Assembly (NCBI RefSeq): GCF_000282515.1
Contig: NZ_AKJD01000057.1
Coordinates: 1-39,847 of the forward strand
DNA from: Pseudomonas sp. GM80
GTDB lineage: Bacteria; Pseudomonadota; Gammaproteobacteria; Pseudomonadales; Pseudomonadaceae
Reading direction: 5' to 3'
DNA: 39,847 nt
This document shows positions 9,843 to 19,648 of the stretch, piece by piece (the stretch's first letter is position 1; each line of letters begins with the position of its first letter). Under the pieces are notes generated by a model that was not told the DNA's origin, made no database searches, and was given only the letters and a program-made list of their open reading frames with translations. A program made the position numbers and the translations under genes.

Positions 9843-9930
9843 GTAGGCGTGAGCCTGCTCGCGATAGCGGCCTGCCAGTCACCGATGATGTTGACGCTCA
9901 ACCCGCCATCGCGAGCAGGCTCACTCCTAC
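9843..9930. repeat. REP doublet, type C
   Basis: Inverted pair built on GTAGGCGTGAGCCTGCTCGC and its near complement, between bdhA and aacS. It differs in sequence from the other two REP types in this window. It may reduce aacS expression relative to the upstream genes. Confidence 0.8.
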
Positions 9931-9941
9931 AAAGGGCCGGG

Positions 9942-10715
9942 TTATTGGGCCAGCCAGCCGCCATCAATATTCCACGCGGCACCGCGTACCTGGCTGCCGG
10001 CCTCGCTGCACAGGAACAACACCAGTTCCCCCAGATGCTGCGGCGTGACGAACTCCAGCGACGGTTGCTTCTCGGCCAGCAAATCATGTTGCGCCTGCTG
10101 CGGATCAACGCCTTTGGCCGCACGATCGTCGATCTGTTTCTGCACCAGAGGCGTCAATACCCAGCCCGGGCAAATGGCGTTGCAGGTGACATTGCTGGTT
10201 GCAGTTTCCAGGCCGACCACCTTGGTCAGGCCGATCACCCCGTGCTTGGCGGCCACATAGGCGGCTTTGCCGGTCGAACCGACCTGGCCATGCACCGAGG
10301 CAATGTTGATGATCCGCCCCCAACCTTTGCTGCGCATGCCCGGCAGGCTCAGGCGGGTGCTGTGAAACACCGAAGACAGGTTGATCGCGATGATCGAGTC
10401 CCAGCGTTCTACCGGGAATTCTTCCACCGCAGCGACATGCTGGATGCCGGCGTTATTGACCAGAATGTCCACGCCGCCGAACTCGCGCTCGGCGTAAGCA
10501 ATCATCTCGGCAATCTGCGCCGGGTCGCTGACGTCGGCCGGGTGGTGGCCGACCTTGCCGCCGAACTGACCGACGTCGGCGATCACCGCTGAAGCATCGC
10601 CGAAGCCATTGAGGATCAGGTTGGCGCCAGCCTTGGCCAGGCTCAACGCGATGCCCAGGCCAATGCCGCTGGTGGAGCCGGTTACCAGTGCGGTTTTGCC
10701 GGAAAGAGTGGTCAT
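9942..10715 (-). CDS. bdhA: 3-hydroxybutyrate dehydrogenase
   Basis: A 257-residue short-chain dehydrogenase. It has the NAD-binding TGSTSGIGLGIA motif, the NNAG motif in ILVNNAGIQHV, and the catalytic Y-x3-K in AYVAAKHG; the C-terminus reads RGAAWNIDGGWLAQ. This matches D-3-hydroxybutyrate dehydrogenases, which oxidise 3-hydroxybutyrate to acetoacetate with NAD in the cytoplasm. ATG 10715 has GAGGT just upstream and starts seven bases after the permease stop, so the two genes are co-transcribed. Together with the GntP permease and AacS it forms a complete 3-hydroxybutyrate utilisation set. Confidence 0.94.
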   Translation of the reverse strand: MTTLSGKTALVTGSTSGIGLGIALSLAKAGANLILNGFGDASAVIADVGQFGGKVGHHPADVSDPAQIAEMIAYAEREFGGVDILVNNAGIQHVAAVEEFPVERWDSIIAINLSSVFHSTRLSLPGMRSKGWGRIINIASVHGQVGSTGKAAYVAAKHGVIGLTKVVGLETATSNVTCNAICPGWVLTPLVQKQIDDRAAKGVDPQQAQHDLLAEKQPSLEFVTPQHLGELVLFLCSEAGSQVRGAAWNIDGGWLAQ

Positions 10716-10722
10716 GAATACC

Positions 10723-12114
10723 TCACACAATGCCAGTGGCGTAGAAAGTGCCGATCACCACGAAAACCGCCAGGGTCTTGATCAGCGTAATACAGAAAAT
10801 GTCTTTGTAGGCTTCGCGGTGGGTCAGGCCGGTCACCGCCAGCAGCGTAATCACCGCGCCGTTGTGCGGCAGGGTGTCCATGCCGCCGCTGGCCATGGCG
10901 GCGACGCGGTGCAGCACTTCCAGCGGAATGTTCGCGGCATGGGCGGCCGCGATGAATTGCTCGGACATGGCCGCCAGCGCGATGCTCATGCCGCCCGAGG
11001 CGGAGCCGGTGATACCGGCGAGCAAGGTCACGGTAACGGCTTCATTGACCAGTGGATTGGGAATGCCCTTGAGCCAGTCGGCCAGCACCAGAAAGCCTGG
11101 CAGCGAGGCAATCACCGCGCCGAAGCCGTATTCCGATGCAGTGTTCATTGCCGCCAGCAGTGCGCCGCTGACCGCGCTTTTGCTGCCTTCAGCGAGTTTG
11201 CTGCGGATGGCTTTGAAGCCGAACGCCAGCACCATCAAAATCCCGATCAACAAGGCTGCCTGCACCGCCCAGATCGCCGTGAGTTTGGCGATTTCAGTGG
11301 TGACCGGTGCGGCCATGCCCGGCAGCGCGAGGCTGTGCGTCTTGCCGTACCACTGCGGAATCCATTGGGTGAACAACAGGTTCATGATGCCCACCGCCAG
11401 CAACGGCGACAGAGCAATCCACGGGTTGGGCAGGGTCAGGTCTTCAGCCGTCTCCGGCTCGTTACGCAACTCTGTGCCGTAGCCTTCACCGACGCGTTGC
11501 GCCTTGTTGCGCTGACGCTGCAGGAACAGCATGCCGGCGCAGAACACGAAAATCGTGCCGATCACACCCAGCCATGGCGCTGCCCATGCGGTGGTGTTGA
11601 AGAACGTGCTGGGGATGATGTTCTGAATCTGCGGCGTGCCGGGCAGGGCGTCCATGGTGAAGGAAAACGCGCCCAGTGCGATGGTCGCCGGGATCAGGCG
11701 TTTGGGGATGTTGCTCTGGCGGAACATCTCGGCAGCAAACGGATACACCGCGAACACCACGACGAACAACGACACGCCGCCGTAGGTGAGCAAGGCGCAG
11801 ACCAGCACGATCACCAGCATCGCCTGTTTGGTGCCGAGCAGGCGAATCGCCGCCGCGACAATCGAGCGTGAGAAACCGGACAGTTCGATCAGCTTGCCGA
11901 ACACTGCGCCGAGCAGGAACACAGGGAAGTACAGCTTGATGAAACCGACCATTTTCTCCATGAACACCCCGGTGAAGGCAGGGGCAACCGCAGAAGGGTC
12001 AGTCAGCAGAACAGCGCCGAGGGCGGCAATCGGGGCAAAGAGGATAACGCTGTAGCCACGATAGGCCGCAAGCATCAGCAGCGCGAGGGCCGCCAAGGCA
12101 ATGATCACACTCAT
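10723..12114 (-). CDS. GntP family permease, probable 3-hydroxybutyrate importer
   Basis: A 463-residue hydrophobic protein with about 12 predicted membrane segments and GntP/CitMHS-like features, including LTYGGVSLFVVVFAVYPFA and TMDALPGTPQIQN. GntP carriers are proton symporters for organic acids. Its substrate is inferred from context: bdhA starts seven bases after its stop, and the P. aeruginosa bdhA locus has a similar permease beside the HB regulator. It is the first gene after the sigma-54 promoter at 12171-12186. The alternative is gluconate or another hydroxy acid, which the flanking genes make less likely. Confidence 0.88.
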   Translation of the reverse strand: MSVIIALAALALLMLAAYRGYSVILFAPIAALGAVLLTDPSAVAPAFTGVFMEKMVGFIKLYFPVFLLGAVFGKLIELSGFSRSIVAAAIRLLGTKQAMLVIVLVCALLTYGGVSLFVVVFAVYPFAAEMFRQSNIPKRLIPATIALGAFSFTMDALPGTPQIQNIIPSTFFNTTAWAAPWLGVIGTIFVFCAGMLFLQRQRNKAQRVGEGYGTELRNEPETAEDLTLPNPWIALSPLLAVGIMNLLFTQWIPQWYGKTHSLALPGMAAPVTTEIAKLTAIWAVQAALLIGILMVLAFGFKAIRSKLAEGSKSAVSGALLAAMNTASEYGFGAVIASLPGFLVLADWLKGIPNPLVNEAVTVTLLAGITGSASGGMSIALAAMSEQFIAAAHAANIPLEVLHRVAAMASGGMDTLPHNGAVITLLAVTGLTHREAYKDIFCITLIKTLAVFVVIGTFYATGIV

Positions 12115-12170
12115 GGTGTGTCTCTCCAGAATTGTTATTTTTGTGGTTGAAACGTTGTGGGAGAGGGCTT

Positions 12171-12186
12171 AGCGAGATTTGTGCCA
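12171..12186 (-). promoter_or_regulatory. Sigma-54 (-24/-12) promoter of the 3-hydroxybutyrate operon
   Basis: On the minus strand the sequence is TGGCACAAATCTCGCT, with GG and GC exactly ten bases apart as in the RpoN consensus. It lies 57 bases before the permease ATG. The next gene upstream encodes a sigma-54 activator, which strongly supports the call. Confidence 0.88.
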
Positions 12187-12249
12187 GAACATTAAGCTAT
12201 TGAAATATAAGGAGATAATTCGTTTCTGCGTGATCGGTTTACCCCTTTT

Positions 12250-12265
12250 GTCTCTTTTGGGAGAC
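12250..12265. promoter_or_regulatory. Candidate activator site 1 (GTCTC-N6-GAGAC)
   Basis: An inverted repeat about 64 bases upstream of the -24 element, sharing the GAGAC/GTCTC core with site 2 at 12371-12389. The position fits an enhancer site for the adjacent sigma-54 activator. The assignment is inference. Confidence 0.45.
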
Positions 12266-12280
12266 TTGAGTGGCCAAAAA

Positions 12281-12342
12281 AGATCGCAGCCTTCGGCAGC
12301 TCCTACATCGGAATTCGTGTAGGAGCTGCCGAAGGCTGCGAT
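12281..12342. repeat. REP doublet, type A
   Basis: Inverted pair of the GTAGGAGCTGCCGAAGGC unit with a 12-base spacer. It lies between the two candidate activator sites upstream of the 3-hydroxybutyrate operon. Confidence 0.85.
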
Positions 12343-12370
12343 ATTTTGATCTTCAATGGATATTCTCAAT

Positions 12371-12389
12371 AAAGAGACCATGTCTCTTT
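12371..12389. promoter_or_regulatory. Candidate activator site 2 (AAAGAGAC-CAT-GTCTCTTT)
   Basis: A perfect 8-bp inverted repeat with a three-base centre, one base after the regulator gene's stop codon and about 185 bases upstream of the -24 element. It may be an enhancer site. Because it directly follows the regulator stop and T-rich sequence comes next on the minus strand, it could instead be a weak terminator. Confidence 0.45.
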
Positions 12390-12390
12390 T

Positions 12391-13803
12391 TCAGGAATCA
12401 GCAATCCCCAACGCCACCATTTTCTTGTACAACGTCGACCGCCCCAGCCCCAGACGAGCCGCTGCCTGCGGCACCTTGCCCGCGCATTGCGCCAGCGTCG
12501 ACTGGATCAATTGCCGGTCAAACCGTTCCCGCGCCTGCGCAAATGTCTCATCGGCGGTGCGCTCAAGGGGCGGCGAGGCCGTACGTTCAACCGGGGTAAA
12601 CGTGCCGATCGCCGCGCGAATGTCATTTTCCGTCAACATCAAGTCATCGCTGAGCAGCGCCGCACGCTCGAGCACATTGCGCAGTTCGCGGATGTTGCCC
12701 GGCCAGGCGTGCTGGCCGAGCAGCGCCAACGCATCGCGATGCAGTTCGTGCTGACTGCGCAACTCTTCGAGGATCGCTTCACTCAGTGCTGGCAAGTCAT
12801 CAAGGCGCTCACGCAATGGCGGTACGTTGATCGGCAAGACATTGAGCCGGTAATACAAATCGGCGCGAAACTCACCGCGTTTGATGGCTGCCTGCAAATC
12901 TGTCGACGTCGCTGCGATCACCCGCACATCGCTCTGGATCACTTCATTGGAGCCTACGGGCTCGAACTCTTTTTCCTGCAACACACGCAGCAACTTGCTT
13001 TGCAGCGGTAAGGGCATGTCGCCGATTTCGTCGAGAAACAATGTGCCGCCCTGAGCAATCTGCAGTTTACCGGTGCGGCCCTTGCGATCAGCGCCGGTAA
13101 AGGCACCCGGTGCTGTACCGAAAAACTCCGCCTCCAGCAGTGCCTCGGGAATCGCTGCGCTGTTGATGCTGACAAAGGCTTTGTGCGCCCGTGGCGATGC
13201 GCTGTGAATGGCCTGAGCGAGCAACTCTTTGCCAGTGCCGGTTTCCCCCAGCAGCAAGACCGGTGACTCGGCACTGGCGCTGCGCCGGGCGCGGCGTTTG
13301 ACTTCGAGGCTGGCAGCACTGGTGCCAATGAAATGAGCAAAATTATATTTGGTCTGCCGTGCGCGCAGCAGCGATCGAGTGGATGCCAGTTCTTCCTGCA
13401 TGCTCAGGTAACGCTTGAGCATCGGCGACAGGGTGCGCAACTCATCGAACAGGGCAAAACCGATGGCCCCGATCACGCTGCCTGCGTCGTCGTGGATCGG
13501 CAGACGCATCACCACCAGTGGCTCTTTCGGGGTGTCTTGCATGTCCAGAAGAATGGGCCGGCCGCTGCGCACGACTTCGCGCAACAAACTGCCGGGGATC
13601 ACGCTTTCGCAAGGCTTGCCGATCGCGCCAGCAGCGGATTCGAGGCCGAAACGACGGGCGTAACGCTCATTCATCCAGACGATGTTGGCATCGCGATCAA
13701 CAATCACCGTGCCTTCACTCGACTGCTCGATGATCTCGAACAGCGAGCGGATCGCCAGGGTGCGTACCCGTTGGTAGTCCTTAAGGCTTTCGGTGGTGTT
13801 CAT
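12391..13803 (-). CDS. hbcR: Sigma-54-dependent activator of 3-hydroxybutyrate catabolism (HbcR type)
   Basis: A 470-residue enhancer-binding protein. Domains: an N-terminal PAS sensor (about 20-130), an AAA+ domain with Walker A GETGTGKE, the sigma-54 contact loop GAFTGAD, Walker B GGTLFLDEIGDM and the arginine-finger region, then a Fis-type helix-turn-helix (VPQAAARLGLGRSTLYKKM). It lacks a receiver domain, so it probably binds a small molecule directly. It is encoded upstream of the permease-bdhA operon on the same strand and faces a matching -24/-12 promoter. The P. aeruginosa counterpart at the bdhA locus (PA2005) is known to control 3-hydroxybutyrate use with RpoN; orthology here is inferred from gene order. 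Confidence 0.9.
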   Translation of the reverse strand: MNTTESLKDYQRVRTLAIRSLFEIIEQSSEGTVIVDRDANIVWMNERYARRFGLESAAGAIGKPCESVIPGSLLREVVRSGRPILLDMQDTPKEPLVVMRLPIHDDAGSVIGAIGFALFDELRTLSPMLKRYLSMQEELASTRSLLRARQTKYNFAHFIGTSAASLEVKRRARRSASAESPVLLLGETGTGKELLAQAIHSASPRAHKAFVSINSAAIPEALLEAEFFGTAPGAFTGADRKGRTGKLQIAQGGTLFLDEIGDMPLPLQSKLLRVLQEKEFEPVGSNEVIQSDVRVIAATSTDLQAAIKRGEFRADLYYRLNVLPINVPPLRERLDDLPALSEAILEELRSQHELHRDALALLGQHAWPGNIRELRNVLERAALLSDDLMLTENDIRAAIGTFTPVERTASPPLERTADETFAQARERFDRQLIQSTLAQCAGKVPQAAARLGLGRSTLYKKMVALGIADS

Positions 13804-13846
13804 CTGGCGGCTGATCCGGAATTCAGGTTGTTAATGCGGGCCTCTT

Positions 13847-13934
13847 CGCTGGCAAGCCAGCTCCCACAGGGTCTCGGTCGTTCACAAATGTTGTGTACAG
13901 CGCAGCCCCTTGTGGGAGCTGGCTTGCCAGCGAT
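13847..13934. repeat. REP doublet, type B
   Basis: Inverted pair of the CGCTGGCAAGCCAGCTCCCA unit, between hbcR and the end of the ABC transporter operon. It matches the doublet at 2561-2631. Confidence 0.85.
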
Positions 13935-13971
13935 GGCCGCGATTCGGTTTCAGGTCGATTGGCGATTATGC

Positions 13972-15546
13972 CTACCCCGGATGCGCCGCCGCCAACAGCT
14001 CTTTGGTATACGGATGCTGCGGCGAATCGAACACGTCGTGGCTCGGGCCGCGTTCAACCACCTTGCCGTCCTTGATCACGATCATGTCGTGCGCCAATGC
14101 GCGCACCACCGCCAGGTCGTGGCTGATGAACAGATAGGTCAAACCGTACTTTTCCTGCAACTGGCGGAGAAGGGCGACCACTTGTTTCTGTACCGTGCGA
14201 TCCAGCGCCGACGTAGGTTCATCGAGCAATATCAACGCCGGTTTCAGCACCAGCGCACGGGCGATGGCAATGCGTTGCCGCTGGCCGCCGGAAAATTCGT
14301 GGGGGTAGCGATGGCGGCTGTCCGGGTCGAGGCCGACCTCCTTGAGCACCCGAATCACTTGCTCGTCGCATTCGTCCGCCGTCGATTCACAGTGCACCTC
14401 AAGGCCTTCACTGATGATCTGCGCCACCGACATACGTGGGCTGAGGCTGCCGAACGGGTCCTGAAACACCACCTGCATTTGCCGGCGCCACGGCCGCAGT
14501 TGTTTCTGATTGAGACCGTCGAGAGCTTCACCCTGGAAGCGGATGCTGCCTTCGGAGTCGAGCAGACGCAGGATCGCCTGGCCCAGTGTCGACTTGCCCG
14601 ACCCGGATTCGCCAACGATACCCAGCGTCTTGCCGCGCTGGATGTTCAGGCTGATGCCGTCCACCGCACGCAGGTATTGCTTGCGCTGAAACAGCCCGCC
14701 ACCGACGACAAATTCGACGCGCAGATCATCGACTTCGAGCACGTTTTCGCGCTCATCGCGGGGCAGGGCTTCGCCTTCCGGCTCGGCATTGAGCAACACG
14801 CAGCTATAGGGGTGTTTAGGTTCGGTAAACAGGGTTTCACACGGTGCCTGCTCGACGATCTCGCCCGCCTTCATCACGCAGACGCGCTGGGCGATGCTGC
14901 GCACCAGATTGAGGTCATGGCTGATCAACAGCAGCGACATGCCGAGCCTTTGTTGCAAGGATTTTAGCAACAGCAGAATCTTGCGCTGTACCGTCACATC
15001 GAGCGCCGTGGTCGGCTCGTCGGCGATCAACAGCTCTGGCTCGCAGGCCAGTGCCATGGCGATCATCACCCGTTGCCGCTGCCCACCGGACAACTGATGC
15101 GGATAAGCCTTGAGCCGTTCTGCCGGTTTCTGGATGCCGACCAATTGCAGCAATTCAAGAATACGCAACTGCGCCGCTTTGCCACCGAGGCCGCGATGGA
15201 GCAAGAGGGTTTCGCCAATCTGCTTTTCGATGGTGTGCAGTGGGTTGAGCGAGGTCATCGGTTCTTGAAAAATCATCGCGATGCGGTTCCCGCGCAACTC
15301 GCGCAGCACCTTCGGATCGGCCCCCACCAACTCCTCGCCACGGTAACGAATGCTGCCAGTGGTGAGAGCGTCGCACTCGGGCAGCAATTGCAGGATCGAA
15401 TGCGCCGTCACCGATTTGCCCGACCCCGATTCGCCGACCAATGCCAGGCATTCGCCCGGGCGAATGTCCAGACACAGGTTGCGCACCACGGTCTGGCCAT
15501 GGAAGGCAACGCTGAGGTCACGGATTTCGATCAGGTTGTCAGTCAT
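13972..15546 (-). CDS. yejF: Peptide ABC importer, double ATPase (YejF type)
   Basis: A 524-residue protein made of two fused ABC ATPase domains. Each has a Walker A GESGSGKS and a signature motif ([14 protein letters not shown] and [14 protein letters not shown]), as in YejF/DppDF fusions. It powers import through the YejB-YejE channel at the inner membrane. ATG 15546 was chosen because the conserved core starts within five residues; a TTG at 15564 would overlap yejE. It is the last gene of a four-gene minus-strand operon. Confidence 0.92.
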   Translation of the reverse strand: MTDNLIEIRDLSVAFHGQTVVRNLCLDIRPGECLALVGESGSGKSVTAHSILQLLPECDALTTGSIRYRGEELVGADPKVLRELRGNRIAMIFQEPMTSLNPLHTIEKQIGETLLLHRGLGGKAAQLRILELLQLVGIQKPAERLKAYPHQLSGGQRQRVMIAMALACEPELLIADEPTTALDVTVQRKILLLLKSLQQRLGMSLLLISHDLNLVRSIAQRVCVMKAGEIVEQAPCETLFTEPKHPYSCVLLNAEPEGEALPRDERENVLEVDDLRVEFVVGGGLFQRKQYLRAVDGISLNIQRGKTLGIVGESGSGKSTLGQAILRLLDSEGSIRFQGEALDGLNQKQLRPWRRQMQVVFQDPFGSLSPRMSVAQIISEGLEVHCESTADECDEQVIRVLKEVGLDPDSRHRYPHEFSGGQRQRIAIARALVLKPALILLDEPTSALDRTVQKQVVALLRQLQEKYGLTYLFISHDLAVVRALAHDMIVIKDGKVVERGPSHDVFDSPQHPYTKELLAAAHPG

Positions 15547-15560
15547 CTTCAATCTCGGTT

Positions 15561-16583
15561 TCAAGAGCGTGGGTCGAAGGCGTCACGCAACGCTTCGCCG
15601 ATAAACACCAGCAACGAAAGTATCAATGCCAGGGTGAAAAACGCTGTCAGCCCAAGCCATGGCGCCTGCAGGTTTTGTTTACCCTGACCAATCAGTTCGC
15701 CGAGCGAGGCGCTGCCGGCAGGCATGCCAAACCCGAGGAAATCCAGCGCGGTGAGGGTGGAAATCGCTCCGGTCAGAATGAACGGCAAATAGCTCAGCGT
15801 CGCGTTCATGGCGTTGGGCAGGATGTGGCGGACAATCACTTTGCGGTCCGTCAGACCCAGCGCACGCGCAGCTTTGACGTATTCCAGATTACGCCCGCGC
15901 AGAAATTCGGCGCGGACCACATCCACCAGCGCCAGCCAGGAGAACAGCGCCATGATGCCCAGCAGCCACCAGAAGTTGGGCTCGACAAATCCGGAGAGGA
16001 TGATCAGCAAGTACAGCACCGGCAATCCCGACCAGACCTCAAGCAAACGCTGCCCGAGCAGGTCAACCCAGCCGCCGTAATATCCTTGCAGCGCGCCCGC
16101 GGCGATGCCGATCAATGCGCTGACAAACGTCAGCATCAAGGCAAACAGAATCGACACCCGCGCGCCGAAAATCACCCGCGCCAGCACATCCCGTGCCTGA
16201 TCGTCGGTACCCAGCCAGTTCACCGCCGTGGGCGGGCTCGGCGCAGGTTTGTTGAGTTCGTAGTTTGGCGTGTCGTCGCTGAAAGGAATCGGTGGGAACA
16301 GCAGCCAGCCGCCGTCCTTGCGTATCAGGCTCTGCACATAATCACTGCGGTAGTCGGCCTGGAAGGGCAGTTGCCCGCCGAATTCCTGTTCCGTGTGGCG
16401 CTTGAACACCGGGAAGTACCACTGACCTTGATAACTGACCATCAGTGGCTTGTCATTGGCGATCAACTCGCCACCCAGCGTCAGCAGGAACAGGCCAATG
16501 AACAGCCACAACGACCACCAGCCACGACGGTTTTTCTTGAAGCGCTCAAAGCGGCGTCGGCCCAACGGCGAGAACTTGAGCAT
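15561..16583 (-). CDS. yejE: Peptide ABC importer, inner-membrane permease (YejE type)
   Basis: A 340-residue permease. A first membrane segment lies at about 22-42, followed by a periplasmic loop of about 90 residues that is typical of YejE, then five segments with the EAA-loop sequence AARALGLTDRKVIVRHILPNA that docks on the ATPase. It pairs with YejB to form the channel. Its ATG shares one base with the yejB stop (TGATG), indicating translational coupling. Gene order A-B-E-F and the long periplasmic loop favour Yej over Dpp/Opp. Confidence 0.92.
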   Translation of the reverse strand: MLKFSPLGRRRFERFKKNRRGWWSLWLFIGLFLLTLGGELIANDKPLMVSYQGQWYFPVFKRHTEQEFGGQLPFQADYRSDYVQSLIRKDGGWLLFPPIPFSDDTPNYELNKPAPSPPTAVNWLGTDDQARDVLARVIFGARVSILFALMLTFVSALIGIAAGALQGYYGGWVDLLGQRLLEVWSGLPVLYLLIILSGFVEPNFWWLLGIMALFSWLALVDVVRAEFLRGRNLEYVKAARALGLTDRKVIVRHILPNAMNATLSYLPFILTGAISTLTALDFLGFGMPAGSASLGELIGQGKQNLQAPWLGLTAFFTLALILSLLVFIGEALRDAFDPRS

Positions 16584-17644
16584 CAGGCGTTCCTCGCGGC
16601 AAAGTCGATACGCGGGTCAACCAGCGTGTAGCACAGGTCGCCGATCAGTTTTATCAGCAGGCCGAACAGGGTGAAGATGAACAGCGAGCCGAACACCACG
16701 GGGTAGTCGCGTGACACCGCCGCTTCGTAGCTCATGCGTCCGAGGCCGTCGAGGGAGAAGATCACTTCGATCAGTAACGAGCCGGCGAAAAACACACTGA
16801 TGAACGCCTGCGGAATGCCTGATACCACCAGCAGCATGGCGTTGCGAAACACGTGGCCGTACAGCACACGACGTTCACTCAAGCCTTTGGCCCGGGCCGT
16901 CACCACGTATTGGCGGGTGATCTCGTTCAGGAACGAGTTTTTCGTCAGGATTGTCAGTGTCGCGAAACCGCCAATCACCAGTGCCGTAACCGGCAACACC
17001 AGGTGCCAGAAGTAATCGGCGATCTTGCCCAGGGTCGACAGCGATTCGAAGTTGTCCGAGACCAGTCCACGCACCGGGAACCAGTTCAGCGAAGTGCCAC
17101 CGGCAAACACCACGATGAGGAACATCGCAAACAGAAACGCCGGCATCGCGTAACCGATGATGATCGCCGTGCTGCTCCAGATGTCGAAATGACTGCCGTG
17201 ATGCACCGCTTTGCGGATGCCCAGCGGAATCGACACCAGGTACGTGATCAGCGTCGCCCACAGTCCAAGGGAAATGGTCACCGGCATTTTTTCCAGTATC
17301 AGGTCGGTGACTGTGGCGCCGCGAAAGAAGCTTTTGCCAAAGTCCAGTTGCGCATAGTTTTTCAGCATCAGCCACAGGCGTTCGTGCGCCGGTTTGTCGA
17401 AGCCGTATTGCTTTTCGATGTCCTTGATCAGTTGCGGATCAAGGCCTCGGCTGGCGCGTGACGTGTTGCTCGTGGTTTCACTCGCGCCGCCCCCGACATT
17501 CGTCCCGCCGATGCCTTGCAGATGAGCAATGGCCTGTTCGACCGGGCCGCCGGGCGCCGCCTGGATGATGACGAAATTGACCAGCAGAATGATCACCAGT
17601 GTCGGAATGATCAGCAGCAGGCGCCGCAGTATGTAACCCCACAT
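16583..17644 (-). CDS. yejB: Peptide ABC importer, inner-membrane permease (YejB type)
   Basis: A 353-residue permease beginning [20 protein letters not shown], the usual DppB/YejB start. It has a long insertion after the first membrane segment that is rich in Gly, Ser and Asn (about 45-80), and an EAA loop [25 protein letters not shown] 17644 overlaps the yejA stop by one base (TGATG); a longer upstream frame would run into yejA. It works with YejE and YejF to import peptides. In enterobacteria this system carries microcin C and antimicrobial peptides; in P. aeruginosa the related Npp system imports peptidyl-nucleoside antibiotics. The substrate here is unknown. Confidence 0.92.
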   Translation of the reverse strand: MWGYILRRLLLIIPTLVIILLVNFVIIQAAPGGPVEQAIAHLQGIGGTNVGGGASETTSNTSRASRGLDPQLIKDIEKQYGFDKPAHERLWLMLKNYAQLDFGKSFFRGATVTDLILEKMPVTISLGLWATLITYLVSIPLGIRKAVHHGSHFDIWSSTAIIIGYAMPAFLFAMFLIVVFAGGTSLNWFPVRGLVSDNFESLSTLGKIADYFWHLVLPVTALVIGGFATLTILTKNSFLNEITRQYVVTARAKGLSERRVLYGHVFRNAMLLVVSGIPQAFISVFFAGSLLIEVIFSLDGLGRMSYEAAVSRDYPVVFGSLFIFTLFGLLIKLIGDLCYTLVDPRIDFAARNA

Positions 17645-19512
17645 CAGTGCGGTCCTCCGGGTCTGCCAAGGCCGATTTTCTCGGCCGTCATCTGCTGGTT
17701 GGTCAGCGGTGTGCTGCTGATTTCCCACCAGCTCTCGATGGCTTCGTCATTGCTGGCCTGAACCGACGGAATGCCGAACCGGTTCCACCAGACCGTCGAG
17801 GTGCCCGGCGGATAATAATTGGGGATCCAGTAGTAGTTCCATTGCAGCACCCGGTCCAGCGCATGGGCGTAGTGGAGCATGTCGGACTGGGTCGAGGCGC
17901 GGATCAGGCCGTTGATCAGGGTGTCGACGGCTGGGTTTTTCAACACCATATAGTTGTTGGCGCCCGGGTCGTTGGCCGACGCCGAGCCGAAGTAATTGAG
18001 CAATTCGCCGCCCGGCGAAGTGGTCACCGGGTAACCGGTGACGATCATGTCGTAGTCGCGGCTCATCAGGCGATTGACGTATTGCGAGGAGTCGATGCGG
18101 CGGATATTGAGGTCGATACCGATCTGTTTCAACGTACGTTTGTAAGGCAGCAGCAGGCGATCCATGCCGTTCTGGCTGACCAGAAACGTGAAACTGAGCG
18201 GCTCGCCCTCAGCGTTCACCAGTTGATCGCCGTCAGGTTTCCAGCCAGCCTGTTCGAGCAGTTCGAGTGCTTGCAGCTGTTTGTCACGGATCAAGCCGCT
18301 GCCATCGGTCTTCGGCGCCTTGAAAACTGTGCTGAACACTTCGTCAGGCACCTGGCCGCGCAGCGGTTCAAGGATTTTCAGTTCTGCCGCATCGGGCAAC
18401 TCTCGGGCAGCCAGATCGGTGTTGGAAAAGTAGCTCTGCTGGCGGATGTACAGATTGCGCATCATCTGCCGGTTGCTCCATTCGAAATCCCAGAGCATCG
18501 CCAGTGCCTGACGCACTCGGCGGTCCTGGAACATCGGTTTTTGCAGATTGAACACAAAACCCTGGGCCGATTGCGGCGCCTCGGTGGCCAAGTGGGCTTT
18601 TTGCAGGCGCCCGTCACTCAGCGCCGGGCTGTCGTAGCCAATCGAGTAGCCGGTGGCGGAAAACTCTCGGTTGTAGTCATAAGCGCCGCCGCGCAGCACC
18701 TGGCGCGCGACGTCGGTGTCACCGAAGTATTCGATGCTGAAGTGATCGAAGTTGTAGAGACCACGGCTGACCGGCAGGTCTTTACCCCACCAGTCGGGAT
18801 TGCGCTCGAACGTAATGCTGCGCCCTGAGTCGATCTTGCCGACCCGGTAAGGGCCGCTGCCCAGCGGTGCCTCGTAACCGCCGCCGCTGGCGAAGTCGCG
18901 GCTTTTCCACCAGTGCTCGGGAAACACCGGCAATGTCGCGATGTCCAGTGGCAGCGTGCGGTTTTCGTTGCTCTTGAAGTCGAAGCGGACCGTCAACGGT
19001 GCTTCGACCTCGACGCCTTTGACGTCGGCGAACTGCGTGCGGTAGCGCAGGCTGCCCTGAGTCATCAGCAGATCGTAGGTGTAGCGCACGTCTTCGGCGG
19101 TGATCGGCTTGCCGTCGGCGAAACGTGCCTTGGGGTTGATGAAGAAACGCAGCGACAGACCGTCGTCCGAACGCTCCATTTTCTGTGCGACCAGACCATA
19201 GACGGTGTACGGTTCGTCCATCGAGCGCTGGGCCAGCGGGGAATACAGCATGCCGTCGATCTGGGTGACGCCGATGCCTTTGTCTATATAAGGAAGGACA
19301 TGGTCGAAGTGACCGATTTCGATCGCCGATCGACGCATCGTCCCGCCCTTGGGCGCTTGCGGATTGGTGTAGGCGAAGTGACTGAATCCGGCGGGGTACC
19401 TTGCCGGTTCGCCATAAACGGTCAACGCATGTTGCGGTGTCGCGTTCACACCGGCGGCGCCCAGGAGCAGAGCCACGGCAGTGAACATCAATGTGGGGAA
19501 AGCCAGTCGCAT
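17644..19512 (-). CDS. yejA: Periplasmic peptide-binding protein of the Yej importer
   Basis: A 622-residue family 5 solute-binding protein. A signal peptide occupies about residues 1-24 ([20 protein letters not shown], cleavage near VNA). Family features include [19 protein letters not shown] near the mature N-terminus and [11 protein letters not shown] in the middle. It captures peptides in the periplasm and delivers them to YejBE. ATG 19512 is chosen because it starts a clean signal peptide; the frame stays open for 29 codons upstream but encodes charged, non-conserved sequence. It is the first gene of the operon. Confidence 0.92.
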   Translation of the reverse strand: MRLAFPTLMFTAVALLLGAAGVNATPQHALTVYGEPARYPAGFSHFAYTNPQAPKGGTMRRSAIEIGHFDHVLPYIDKGIGVTQIDGMLYSPLAQRSMDEPYTVYGLVAQKMERSDDGLSLRFFINPKARFADGKPITAEDVRYTYDLLMTQGSLRYRTQFADVKGVEVEAPLTVRFDFKSNENRTLPLDIATLPVFPEHWWKSRDFASGGGYEAPLGSGPYRVGKIDSGRSITFERNPDWWGKDLPVSRGLYNFDHFSIEYFGDTDVARQVLRGGAYDYNREFSATGYSIGYDSPALSDGRLQKAHLATEAPQSAQGFVFNLQKPMFQDRRVRQALAMLWDFEWSNRQMMRNLYIRQQSYFSNTDLAARELPDAAELKILEPLRGQVPDEVFSTVFKAPKTDGSGLIRDKQLQALELLEQAGWKPDGDQLVNAEGEPLSFTFLVSQNGMDRLLLPYKRTLKQIGIDLNIRRIDSSQYVNRLMSRDYDMIVTGYPVTTSPGGELLNYFGSASANDPGANNYMVLKNPAVDTLINGLIRASTQSDMLHYAHALDRVLQWNYYWIPNYYPPGTSTVWWNRFGIPSVQASNDEAIESWWEISSTPLTNQQMTAEKIGLGRPGGPH

Positions 19513-19599
19513 TGTCAGCCTTAAAGCCGGGTGATCGATAAGCGTAATTTGTACGCGAGCAGCGCTCCGGTCGCCAGCCGTATCGTGTAACTGAAACAC

Positions 19600-19625
19600 A
19601 GCGGCCCACCAAATGGCGGGCCGCT
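19600..19625 (-). terminator. Stem-loop downstream of ppiC
   Basis: An 8-bp GC stem (AGCGGCCC with GGGCCGCT) and a 10-base loop, 24 bases beyond the ppiC stop. Only a weak T-rich tail follows on the minus strand, so termination may be partial. Confidence 0.5.
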
Positions 19626-19648
19626 GCTGCTTCCATCAGGACACGGAA

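Noticed and set aside
10609..11871. Long plus-strand frame opposite the GntP permease gene
   Set aside because: It is the antisense of a clear permease gene; its His/Gln/Arg-rich composition is typical of a shadow frame in high-GC DNA.
13333..14967. Long plus-strand frame across hbcR and yejF
   Set aside because: It spans two real minus-strand genes and the REP between them; composition is that of an antisense shadow.
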